Assembly: GCF_023715345.1 (NCBI RefSeq)
Contig: NZ_JAMBNY010000015.1
Coordinates: 1 to 64,000 of the forward strand
Reading direction: 5' to 3'
Source of the DNA: Paenibacillus camelliae
Lineage (GTDB): Bacteria > Bacillota > Bacilli > Paenibacillales > Paenibacillaceae
DNA: 64,000 nt
Part shown: positions 39,661-48,140 of the stretch, piece after piece
Numbering within the stretch: position 1 is the first letter of the stretch
Layout: the number at the start of each line of letters is the position of its first letter
The notes under the pieces: generated by a model
What the model saw: only the letters and a program-made list of their open reading frames with translations
Databases searched by the model: none
What the model was told of the DNA's origin: nothing
Translations under genes and position numbers: made by a program

Positions 39661-40692
39661 TTGACCGTTCGCGCAATGCTTTCCGTTGCAGTTGCACTTG
39701 GTTTGCTGTATTTGTCTTTTACAGCAGGAGCTCCGTTTTTATTGGCTCTCGTCGTTGCGATATTTTTAGAGCCTGTCAATTTATTTCTAATAAAACGGCT
39801 TCGATTAAATCGCCTAGTTTCTGCAATTATAACCTGCACGCTGTTTACAATCGGTTTGCTTGGGCTAATGTTTTTAATTGGTCTAAAGGTGCTCAATGAA
39901 GTGATTGCTTTCGTGGAGAAGCTGCCTCGCTATTTCTCTAATTTAAGTGTATTTGCTAATGACTGGTTATCTCAGCTGCGTAAAACGTATGAAAACCTTC
40001 CGCCTGAATCGGTTGAATCGATCGAACAATATGTGATGTCGCTGCTCGATTGGCTGACAAAACAAGCGATGGGTTTATCCGGCAGACTGGGCGGCGTAAT
40101 ATCTAGTGTACCGAGCCTGTTTATTTTCTTCATTGTGTTTATCGTAGCCGTATATATGTTTAGCTTTAGCTTGAATACCCTAAAGCAATCGGTGCTATCG
40201 TTTTTCCATGAAGGATCGAGAGATAAAGTTAATTCAGTGCTTGAAAGTCTTAGAAATTCAATCTTCGGGTTTTTACGCTCGCAATTGATTCTAAGTGCGC
40301 TGACTTATATTATTTCGCTAGTAGGATTACTTGTACTGCAAGTGAAATATCCGCTGGCTATTGCACTATTAATTATTATCGTCGATATTATGCCTATTCT
40401 TGGAACAGGCTCAGTGTTAGTACCGTGGGCGATCTACTGCATTTTTGTAGGGGATATATTTACAGGAATCGGTCTGTTGCTATTATTTATCGTAATAACG
40501 GTGTTCAGAAGAATTGTGGAGCCGAAGGTGCTGGGAGATTCTGTTGGCATTAGCGCCTTGTCAGTTCTTATAAGCTTATATGTAGGCTTGGAGCTTGTCG
40601 GCGTAATCGGAGTCTTTCTTGGACCACTCGTCGTCATTATTTACAAAGCCTGCAGACAAGCGGGTATTATACCAACGTCAATAAAGCTGTAA
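39661..40692 (+). CDS. ytvI: AI-2E family membrane protein YtvI
   Basis: A 343-aa polytopic membrane protein of the AI-2E/PerM family, matching the sporulation-associated YtvI group. About eight hydrophobic segments: two at the N-terminus, a soluble amphipathic part (about 85-155), then the conserved C-terminal half with YPLAIALLIIIVDIMPILG and EPKVLGDSVGISALSVLISLYVG. TTG start with GAGGAAGTGAT upstream. Transport substrate unknown. Second gene after yfkAB; followed by a terminator. Confidence 0.88.
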   Translation: MTVRAMLSVAVALGLLYLSFTAGAPFLLALVVAIFLEPVNLFLIKRLRLNRLVSAIITCTLFTIGLLGLMFLIGLKVLNEVIAFVEKLPRYFSNLSVFANDWLSQLRKTYENLPPESVESIEQYVMSLLDWLTKQAMGLSGRLGGVISSVPSLFIFFIVFIVAVYMFSFSLNTLKQSVLSFFHEGSRDKVNSVLESLRNSIFGFLRSQLILSALTYIISLVGLLVLQVKYPLAIALLIIIVDIMPILGTGSVLVPWAIYCIFVGDIFTGIGLLLLFIVITVFRRIVEPKVLGDSVGISALSVLISLYVGLELVGVIGVFLGPLVVIIYKACRQAGIIPTSIKL

Positions 40693-40711
40693 AGCTCACG
40701 AAGGACGGATC

Positions 40712-40775
40712 ATAAAGGCGCAGCAACCACTGCTTGAACGAATGGAAATAAACGGTTGCTGCGCCTTTATATTTT
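40712..40775 (+). terminator. terminator after ytvI
   Basis: A 17-bp perfect stem (40712-40728 with 40754-40770) with a 25-base loop, followed by ATTTTC. Confidence 0.85.
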
Positions 40776-40843
40776 CTTAGTTGATAACAATATATGGTAT
40801 ATTATTATTGTTTAACAAGTACATGCGAAAAGGAGTCATATTC

Positions 40844-43800
40844 ATGAAGCCATCATTCCTTGCTTTGCTGCGCTACAGGCCCACCAAAATGATAGCAGCC
40901 TCAATTCTCGTTCTTATGAGTTTATGGATTGCATTGCCTGTCTTTGCACAGGAATCCGAAGCGGAGCTGCATGTTTCGATCCTCGTTCCGTTAATGGTCA
41001 TTGGACTTTACTCTTTGTTTATAGTAACCGTTCATCACATGCTATTCAGAGATCAACAGCTGGTTGACCAAGCATGGCTAATGAAACGAAGAATGCTATT
41101 AAGCGGAGCATTAATACTTGGATTACTGATAAGGCTATTATTAGCAGCGTTCAATGAAGGCTACGTGAACGATTTGAACTTGTTTCATTATTGGGGTAAC
41201 TATGCCTTTAATGAAGGATTACTTAATCTTTACCATGGTGATTTCTTTCTTGATTATCCTCCTGGCTATCTGTACGTGTTATATATTGTTGCTGCAGTGC
41301 AGAAGCTGTTCGGAATAACATATGGCAGTGCAGCATTTCTTATCCTGTACAAGCTTCCAACGATCATTGTTGATCTGTGTGCATCCTACTATATATACAA
41401 GCAAGCAAATAAAAAGCTTTCGTTCCCAGTCTCGTTCGGATTAATGATGATTTATCTGTTCAACCCTGTCGTATTACTTGATGGCGCCGTATGGGGACAG
41501 GTAGATTCTATTTTCACTTTTCTTATTATCATTAGTGTTGGTCTCTATACAGATGGGAGACTAGGTAAAGCATCCGTCATCTTTGCTCTTGCAGCGTTAA
41601 CTAAGCCGCAAGCCTTTATTTTTATGCCAATTGTGCTGCTCGTTCTACTCTATAAAAAGCGCTGGAAAGCGGTAATAACGTGTGCTGCATGGGGCTTTGG
41701 TACGTTTTTGTTGCTTTCATTGCCTCTATTTCTTAAGGGCGGAGGACTATGGCAGCTTATAGACCTCTATCGCGGTACATTATCGTCCTATGCCTACGCC
41801 ACTTTGAATGCATTCAATACATACATGCTGTTTAACCTTAATTGGGTCTCAACTGAGCATATAGCAGCTGGTGCTACGCTTGGATTCTATGGAATGATTG
41901 CTATTTTTGCTGCGGTTGCCTACGCTGCATTTATCGGAATTCGCAGTAAAGCAAAATCATCCTCATTGTACTTTATAGCTGCAGCTTTACTTATTATCGT
42001 CTTTATGTTTGTAACCAAAATGCATGAGCGTTATATGTTTGCAGCAATCGCTCTGCTCGTTATGGCCTTTATACAGAGTGAGGATCGACGACTACTCTAC
42101 TTAAGCTATGGCTTTACATTTACGAACACATTGAATTTATATGTCGTACTTGAAGCCAGCAAGACGACAACCTTTATTCCATATGACGGAGTCGCAATTC
42201 TATGCTCTGTCGCAAATCTTGTAATGACTTTCGTGCTGCTCTATGTTGGTTATGATCTCTATGTGAAGGAGCGGGTGTTCAAGCTATTCGTACGTCATGA
42301 GCGAGAGCATCATCAGCATGCTCTGGAGCGTGTGCTTTCAGCTAGCTCTACAGATTCGCAGCAGAAGGATCGTGCTTGGTATAATATCGGTATGACTCGT
42401 AAGGATTGGATTATCGTGGCAAGTGTGACGGCTGTTTACACGATAATATCGTTGATTAACCTTGGTAGCATCAACGGACCGAAAACAGTGTGGCAGCCGG
42501 CGACCATTGAAGATACTATCGTGTTTGACCTTGGAGAATCCAAGCAGCTTCAGCGAGTGATCTCCTTCGGCGGTGTGGGGGATGGCGAATATCGATATTC
42601 TTTTTCAAACGACGGGGTAAGCTGGACCGACGAGCAAACCTTAATACATGATCATGTTGCTGTGTTTTTGTGGAAAGAAGCGGATGTACAGGTTGCTGCA
42701 CGCTATGTAAAGCTTCAGCCTGTTAAGCTTGGTTTTAGTTTACATGAAATGGGCTTTTTCGAGGTAGGCTCGCAAACCCCGCTGCCTGTACAAGTATCAA
42801 CAGTATATGAGCCTCAAGGTGCAGCCCGCGGAGCGGCAAGCCATCTGATTGATGAGCAAAGCATTGTGCCTTTCCATCATACGTATAGTGTTGGCAGCTA
42901 TTTTGATGAGATTTATCATGCCAGAACGGCATACGAGCATTTGGAAGGCATACAAGCCTATGAAAGCACGCATCCACCGCTTGGGAAAATATTGATTTCT
43001 TTAGGTATACAGTTATTTGGTTTAAGTCCTTTTGGCTGGCGAATCGTTGGTGCGATATGTGGTGCGCTTATGCTTCCGATCATTTATCTAATGGCTAAAG
43101 CGATTCTGCGAAGAAGCGGGTATGCCGTGGGGGCAATGCTACTGTATGCCGTAGACTTCATGCATTTTACGCAGACGCGTATTGCTACGATTGATGTGTA
43201 TGCTGTACTGTTCATTATGCTTATGTTTTACTTCATGCAACGCTATGCGAGCATGAATTTTTACAGAGATAGGCTACGTAAAACCTTTATTCCACTCGGC
43301 TTAGCGGGATTGTTTTTTGGTTTCGGTATCGCCTCCAAATGGATCGTGTTCTATGGGGGGGCAGGCCTTGCAGTGATGCTGGCTATCACGCTGCTCCAGC
43401 GCTACTTCGAGTATCGAAGTGCCGGTGTGCTGCTTCATGGGCAGAACAGGGACAGCATAGAAGAGAACGTGATCGCTCGTGCACAAGCGATACGTGCTAG
43501 ATTTTTTCCGTACACGATCTCTACGATAGCGATCTGTTTGCTATTTTATATCGCAATACCGCTTAGTATCTACGCTTTGGCGAATATTCCCGTGCTTAAA
43601 CCAATGGAGAGTGGCTACACGCTGAAAGCGTTAATTGATTATCAAGTAAATATGTACAATTACCATAGCAATCTTGTTTCGTCACATCCATTCTCCTCAA
43701 CCTGGTGGGAGTGGCCATTTATGAAGCGGCCGGTGTGGTATTACCTTGATTCCGCGCCTATGGAAGGAATGCGCTCTACCATTGCAGCATTTGGTAATCC

Positions 43801-44164
43801 ACTTATTTGGTGGTCAGGCTTGTTTACAATGCTGGCTACGACTGTAATAAGTATTAGAAGGAAGGATCAAGGTGCTATCATGCTAGTTATTGCGTACTTC
43901 TCGCAATATGTACCATGGATGCTCGTACCGCGTGAAACTTTCCTGTATCATTATTTTGCTATGGTTCCGTTCATGATTGTTAGCATCATGTATGTATTTA
44001 AGCTGCTTGAGGAGAAATTTAAATGGAGCCGAAATGTGCGTTTAGGATATATTACTGCAGCTGTCGTGCTGTTTGCTATGTTTTATCCTGTGCTTTCAGG
44101 AATGCCAGCTTCAGAGGACTATATTGTTCACGTGCTGCGCTGGTTCCCTTCATGGTTATTTTAG
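40844..44164 (+). CDS. fused glycosyltransferase: GT-C domain + F5/8C-like domain + GT39 protein O-mannosyltransferase
   Basis: A 1106-aa membrane protein made of three parts. Residues about 1-500 form a multi-helix GT-C glycosyltransferase-like unit (NDLNLFHYWGNYAF, DYPPGYLYVLY). Residues about 537-645 look like an F5/8 type C (discoidin) carbohydrate-binding domain (SFSNDGVSWTDEQTL, ARYVKLQPVKLG). Residues about 680-1106 are a PMT/GT39 domain with the acceptor-site D688-E689 in YFDEIYHAR, THPPLGK (709-715) and a further multi-helix bundle, which transfers a sugar from a polyprenyl-phosphate carrier. The start ATG 40844 has AAAAGGAG 9 bases upstream. It leads an operon with the carrier-loading GT2 enzyme and a GtrA flippase. 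Acceptor (protein or polymer) and sugar are inferred. Confidence 0.85.
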   Translation: MKPSFLALLRYRPTKMIAASILVLMSLWIALPVFAQESEAELHVSILVPLMVIGLYSLFIVTVHHMLFRDQQLVDQAWLMKRRMLLSGALILGLLIRLLLAAFNEGYVNDLNLFHYWGNYAFNEGLLNLYHGDFFLDYPPGYLYVLYIVAAVQKLFGITYGSAAFLILYKLPTIIVDLCASYYIYKQANKKLSFPVSFGLMMIYLFNPVVLLDGAVWGQVDSIFTFLIIISVGLYTDGRLGKASVIFALAALTKPQAFIFMPIVLLVLLYKKRWKAVITCAAWGFGTFLLLSLPLFLKGGGLWQLIDLYRGTLSSYAYATLNAFNTYMLFNLNWVSTEHIAAGATLGFYGMIAIFAAVAYAAFIGIRSKAKSSSLYFIAAALLIIVFMFVTKMHERYMFAAIALLVMAFIQSEDRRLLYLSYGFTFTNTLNLYVVLEASKTTTFIPYDGVAILCSVANLVMTFVLLYVGYDLYVKERVFKLFVRHEREHHQHALERVLSASSTDSQQKDRAWYNIGMTRKDWIIVASVTAVYTIISLINLGSINGPKTVWQPATIEDTIVFDLGESKQLQRVISFGGVGDGEYRYSFSNDGVSWTDEQTLIHDHVAVFLWKEADVQVAARYVKLQPVKLGFSLHEMGFFEVGSQTPLPVQVSTVYEPQGAARGAASHLIDEQSIVPFHHTYSVGSYFDEIYHARTAYEHLEGIQAYESTHPPLGKILISLGIQLFGLSPFGWRIVGAICGALMLPIIYLMAKAILRRSGYAVGAMLLYAVDFMHFTQTRIATIDVYAVLFIMLMFYFMQRYASMNFYRDRLRKTFIPLGLAGLFFGFGIASKWIVFYGGAGLAVMLAITLLQRYFEYRSAGVLLHGQNRDSIEENVIARAQAIRARFFPYTISTIAICLLFYIAIPLSIYALANIPVLKPMESGYTLKALIDYQVNMYNYHSNLVSSHPFSSTWWEWPFMKRPVWYYLDSAPMEGMRSTIAAFGNPLIWWSGLFTMLATTVISIRRKDQGAIMLVIAYFSQYVPWMLVPRETFLYHYFAMVPFMIVSIMYVFKLLEEKFKWSRNVRLGYITAAVVLFAMFYPVLSGMPASEDYIVHVLRWFPSWLF

Positions 44165-44188
44165 AACAAACTTGAGCGAAGGAGTCTA

Positions 44189-45169
44189 ATGATGTCACAT
44201 GCGTTTATTAGTGTAATCGTACCGATGTACAATGAAGAGGAAGTAATCGGAACGACATTTAAACGGCTAAAAGAGGTAATGGATTCAACAGGTGATCGCT
44301 ATGAGCTGATCTTTGTAAACGATGGTAGCAAGGATCGTTCGGCAGACATGATTCGAGAACTGTCTCGTAAGCATAAGGAAATTGTGCTCATCGACTTTTC
44401 ACGTAATTTTGGTCATCAAATCGCCATTACTGCAGGGATGGATTATGCCCAGGGCGATGCAATAATTATCATTGATGCTGATTTGCAGGATCCACCAGAG
44501 ATTATGCTGGACATGATTGCCAAATGGCGTGAGGGCTACGAGGTTGTATACGGTAAACGAATAAAACGCAAGGGAGAAACTTGGTTCAAAAAGACGACGG
44601 CTATGCTGTTTTATCGCACGCTGCGCGCGTTAACAAGTGTAGATATCCCAAGCGATACAGGTGATTTCCGCTTAATAGATCGGAAGGTTTGCGATGTACT
44701 GAAGGGGCTTAAAGAGAAAAATCGTTTTGTGCGAGGTCTGATTAGCTGGATTGGGTTTAAGCAGACGAGTGTAGAATTTGTTCGCGAGGAGCGCTACGCA
44801 GGTGTTACAAAGTATCCGCTTAAGCGTATGCTAAAATTCGCGCTTGATGCGATTACATCGTTTTCGTACAAGCCTTTGCGGATCGCTAGCTATATTGGAT
44901 TTACGATTTCATTTGTCAGCTTTATATACTTGCTTATCGTCCTGTATCAGCGTCTCTTTACCGAATCAACAACTGCGGGCTGGGCAAGTATTGTTGCGAT
45001 AAACCTGCTGTTTAATGGGATCATCCTCATTTTGCTTGGTGTGATCGGAGAATATATCGGTCGAATTTACGACGAAACAAAAAATCGTCCACTTTATATT
45101 GTGCGTGAAGCGGTAGGCCAGCAGCTAGACAGTGAGCATCATGCTCGTAAATCAGAGGATGAACGATGA
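44189..45169 (+). CDS. GT2 polyprenyl-phosphate glycosyltransferase (DPM1/CsbB-like)
   Basis: A 326-aa enzyme that loads a sugar from a nucleotide donor onto undecaprenyl phosphate at the inner membrane. The GT-A domain has SVIVPMYNEEEVIG, FVNDGSKD, IDADLQDPPE and DTGDFRLID. Two C-terminal membrane helices (about 233-255 and 268-292) anchor it, as in CsbB/GtrB. It supplies the lipid-linked sugar used by the fused PMT. AAGGAG is close to the ATG; its last 4 bases overlap the GtrA gene. Confidence 0.92.
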   Translation: MMSHAFISVIVPMYNEEEVIGTTFKRLKEVMDSTGDRYELIFVNDGSKDRSADMIRELSRKHKEIVLIDFSRNFGHQIAITAGMDYAQGDAIIIIDADLQDPPEIMLDMIAKWREGYEVVYGKRIKRKGETWFKKTTAMLFYRTLRALTSVDIPSDTGDFRLIDRKVCDVLKGLKEKNRFVRGLISWIGFKQTSVEFVREERYAGVTKYPLKRMLKFALDAITSFSYKPLRIASYIGFTISFVSFIYLLIVLYQRLFTESTTAGWASIVAINLLFNGIILILLGVIGEYIGRIYDETKNRPLYIVREAVGQQLDSEHHARKSEDER

Positions 45170-45594
45170 CTGAACAAGGTATGGTAAATGAGAAAGCTCA
45201 AACAAAACCGAATAAAGCGATTCGGCAATTTTTATCGTTCAGTATCATCGGTGTGCTGAATACAGCAGTAGACATTGCCGTATACTGGCTGCTGCTGCAG
45301 CTTTCTGTAGTGTATGTGCTGGCGAACATTGCTGCCTATGCTGCCGGGATGCTGAACAGCTTTATATGGAATCGAGCGATTACTTTTCGAACAAAACAGC
45401 GAGAAAAGCATGCTTTTGATGTAATCCTACGCTTTGTGCTGTGGAATCTGTTGTCTTTGCTGCTCTCAAGCTTGCTCATTACGCTGCTCATTGAAGGTCT
45501 ACAGTGGCATGAGCTGTCGAGTAAGCTTGTCGCGACTGCATGCATTGTAGTGTTTCAGTTCATCGGAACGAAAAAATGGGTGTTTCGTCAGTAA
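45166..45594 (+). CDS. GtrA family polyprenyl-phosphate-sugar flippase
   Basis: A 142-aa protein with four transmembrane helices. It carries the GtrA signature: FLSFSIIGVLNTAVDIAVYWLL, NSFIWNRAITFRT and the closing KKWVFR. It is thought to move the sugar-lipid across the membrane so that the outward-facing PMT can use it. It overlaps the GT2 gene by ATGA, implying coupled translation. Confidence 0.9.
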   Translation: MTEQGMVNEKAQTKPNKAIRQFLSFSIIGVLNTAVDIAVYWLLLQLSVVYVLANIAAYAAGMLNSFIWNRAITFRTKQREKHAFDVILRFVLWNLLSLLLSSLLITLLIEGLQWHELSSKLVATACIVVFQFIGTKKWVFRQ

Positions 45595-45623
45595 TTTGTC
45601 TAGCCTATTTTTTCTATATAGGT

Positions 45624-45652
45624 AACAATCCCCTTCAATGAGACATATTATA
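45624..45652 (+). promoter_or_regulatory. candidate sigma-K promoter of gerE
   Basis: AACA (45624-45627) and ACATATTATA (45643-45652) match the sigma-K pattern (mACm, then gCATAnnATA) with 15-16 bp between. GerE is a known sigma-K-dependent gene. Pattern match only. Confidence 0.45.
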
Positions 45653-45714
45653 TGTTGACTGTATCCCTTGACCTTGGTATACCATAACACCCTGGCAAGG
45701 AGGGCTGAAACACA

Positions 45715-45939
45715 TTGAGGGACAACGACCATAAAAGCAAGTTTCTATTAACTCATCGTGAGCGCGAAGTATTTGAGTTGCTCGTGCAGGATAAAACTAC
45801 AAGAGATATTGCCCAGCAGCTCTTCATTAGTGAGAAAACTGTACGAAACCACATCTCAAATGTGATGCAAAAGTTGAATGTGAAAGGTCGTTCGCAAGCA
45901 GTTGTAGAGTTAATTAAGTTGGGAGAGCTGAAGATTTAG
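45715..45939 (+). CDS. gerE: spore coat regulator GerE
   Basis: A 74-aa LuxR-type HTH protein, the length of B. subtilis GerE, which controls late spore coat genes in the mother cell together with sigma-K. Nearly the whole chain is the HTH: LTHREREVFELLVQDKTT, then IAQQLFISEKTVRNHISNVMQKL and GRSQAVVELIKLGEL. There is no receiver domain. TTG start at 45715 with AAGGAGGG about 10 bases upstream. Ends in a strong terminator. Confidence 0.96.
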   Translation: MRDNDHKSKFLLTHREREVFELLVQDKTTRDIAQQLFISEKTVRNHISNVMQKLNVKGRSQAVVELIKLGELKI

Positions 45940-45992
45940 TCGCTCTTGCCAGATTCTCTAACTCCTATCATTTGCCATGTGAATGCAAGGCT

Positions 45993-46040
45993 TGAGAGTT
46001 AATTAGCACATTCTTGTGCTAATTAAGCTCTCATTTTTTG
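45993..46040 (+). terminator. terminator of gerE
   Basis: A long stem (45993-46010 with 46015-46033, about 17 pairs with one bulge) followed by TTTTTT. Confidence 0.92.
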
Positions 46041-46181
46041 TGCTGTTTTGAATATATGCTTGTCATATTAGTAGTTTTTGAGCCATAATACGAAGATAGT
46101 AACAATTTATCAGACCACATAACTAGGAATATGGTATTATGTTCTTTACGGGTTTAATTGCTATATACAGAAGGAGACACA

Positions 46182-47939
46182 ATGCGTAGAAATATATGGT
46201 TAATTGCAATTAGCAGCATCGTCCTACTCGTCGTTGTTAACAATGTAGTATTTTTCTATATTACTCGTTACCTGCTGCAACAAGAGCTTGATCAGCAATT
46301 AATTTCTTTAAGTGCACAAGTTAGACAGGCTGCAGAGCAGAGACGGGTAGGACTTGACTTATTCGAGGAGCAGATCAGTCGAGAGCTGCGTGCGGCATCT
46401 ATTGCAGCAAAGTACGCGCTGGATGAAGATGTTGAAAACATTACGGCTGAGCAGCTTGAAGCACTCGCTAAGGAACTGGACTTATCACATATTACACTAT
46501 TAAAAAAGCTGGAAAACAACGACATTGTCTTATATCAATCATCTGATCCGAAGCAAATTAATAAAAGCACAGCATCGTGGGATCCTTGGCATCGTATTTT
46601 TCATGAATTATTCGAAATGAAAACGATTGATGAAGAATGGCTTGGAACGTCATTGCCGAATTTCTGGTCTGGTCCCTACGAGGTTTCATCCACGGATTAC
46701 ACGAATATTTACAAATGGGGCTACTTTTATGATGGTACAACCAATTACATGATAGACCCTTATATAGATTACACAGCAGTCAATACGTATAATGAGCTAA
46801 CTGGCCTCGACCGATTGTTTGAGGATCTCGTACAATCCAATGAATCACTCTTGGAAATTAGTATAGTCAATCCGCTCACATTCCCAAATGATCAAGTGAC
46901 CATTGAAGAGGATGGGAGTGAACGAAAGCATATTGTACAGCGACCTGTGCTATATGGCAGCTATAATTATAAATCTAAGCATGATGAGCTGGATGTAAAA
47001 AAAGCGTTTAATAGTGGAGAACGGATTACACGTACAGAGAGAACTGCTAAAGCCTACACCTACAAGATGTTTATTCCTGTATCAGTTGAAGAAGAGCGTC
47101 TAGCAATGGTGGATGAGGAAGGACAGCCTATGGAAGGCTACGTTCTTGTTATCACTTCAAGCTACGAGCATATCGCTGAAAGCTTGAGAGAAAGTGTCGT
47201 TCGTGTTGCTTTAATGACGATATTGATTACATCCATTATGCTTCCTGCTGTTATTCTTGTCATGAATTACTTTAAAAATTTACGAGAAGAGGCAGTAAAA
47301 GTTGCTCAGGATACCTACATTGAAGAAATTAATGCATTGTTTCAATCGATACGTTCTCAGCGGCATGATTTTATTAATCAAGTACAAACGATTCACTCAC
47401 TTATTAAGCTGAAGCATTATGACGAAGTAGAGAACTATGCGGCAGAGATTGCCGGTGAAATTCATTTTATTAATGATTATATTAATATTGGCAATCCAGC
47501 AGTAGCAGCTCTTATTCGATCCAAGCTATCTCAGGCTGAGGCTTATCATATTGAATTTACGCACGATGTAAAGGCGGTTAAGCTGACGGAGCTGGCGGGA
47601 CAAGCGTTAGATATTAATCGTATTCTCGGTAATCTGATTGATAATGCCTTTGATGAGGTGTTGAAATACGAAGAGAGCGATCGGAAAGTCTCGCTTTATG
47701 GACGGGAAGAGCAGCATACATTGCACCTGAAAATTAGCAACTATTGTGAAAACGCAAAAGAAAAAATAAATCTACCGCTATTCAAAAGCGGCTTCAGCAC
47801 AAAGCTTGGAGAGCATCATGGCCTAGGCTTGTCTATTATCGAAAGTATTGTGAAGCAGTATAAGGGCGATATTCAAATGAGTGCACCTGACGATGAGACG
47901 ATCGTGTTTGAAGTTAGAATTCCGCTGAAAACGAACTAA
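46182..47939 (+). CDS. orphan membrane sensor histidine kinase with Spo0B-type phosphoacceptor domain
   Basis: A 585-aa kinase. Membrane helix about 5-27, a large outer sensor region (about 28-335), a second helix (about 345-370), then a Spo0B-type helical phosphoacceptor domain with H395 in RSQRHDFINQ, and a GHKL ATPase domain (NLIDNAFDEV, then GEHHGLGLSIIESIV). Such kinases usually pair with a citrate/malate-type response regulator, but no regulator gene lies beside it. The outer region does not resemble a PAS sensor I can name. Ribosome site AAGGAG, 5 bases before ATG 46182. Confidence 0.88.
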   Translation: MRRNIWLIAISSIVLLVVVNNVVFFYITRYLLQQELDQQLISLSAQVRQAAEQRRVGLDLFEEQISRELRAASIAAKYALDEDVENITAEQLEALAKELDLSHITLLKKLENNDIVLYQSSDPKQINKSTASWDPWHRIFHELFEMKTIDEEWLGTSLPNFWSGPYEVSSTDYTNIYKWGYFYDGTTNYMIDPYIDYTAVNTYNELTGLDRLFEDLVQSNESLLEISIVNPLTFPNDQVTIEEDGSERKHIVQRPVLYGSYNYKSKHDELDVKKAFNSGERITRTERTAKAYTYKMFIPVSVEEERLAMVDEEGQPMEGYVLVITSSYEHIAESLRESVVRVALMTILITSIMLPAVILVMNYFKNLREEAVKVAQDTYIEEINALFQSIRSQRHDFINQVQTIHSLIKLKHYDEVENYAAEIAGEIHFINDYINIGNPAVAALIRSKLSQAEAYHIEFTHDVKAVKLTELAGQALDINRILGNLIDNAFDEVLKYEESDRKVSLYGREEQHTLHLKISNYCENAKEKINLPLFKSGFSTKLGEHHGLGLSIIESIVKQYKGDIQMSAPDDETIVFEVRIPLKTN

Positions 47940-47946
47940 TTGAATG

Positions 47947-47989
47947 AACGAGCACAGGTTTTTATTCTATAACCTGTGCTCGTTTTTTT
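47947..47989 (+). terminator. terminator of the orphan kinase gene
   Basis: A perfect 14-bp stem AACGAGCACAGGTT / AACCTGTGCTCGTT (47947-47960, 47971-47984) with a T-run. Confidence 0.9.
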
Positions 47990-48140
47990 ATGAGCCTGCA
48001 TATAGTATCCAGTATCACACCAATAGCATCTTAGTAGTGAAATTAATCACAATAGTATTTAATCAAGCAGAAAAATAAAAACATTCCCGAAATATTATAG
48101 TAGCCCCGTTTTTTTGATATAATAGATAGAATGGAGAGAT

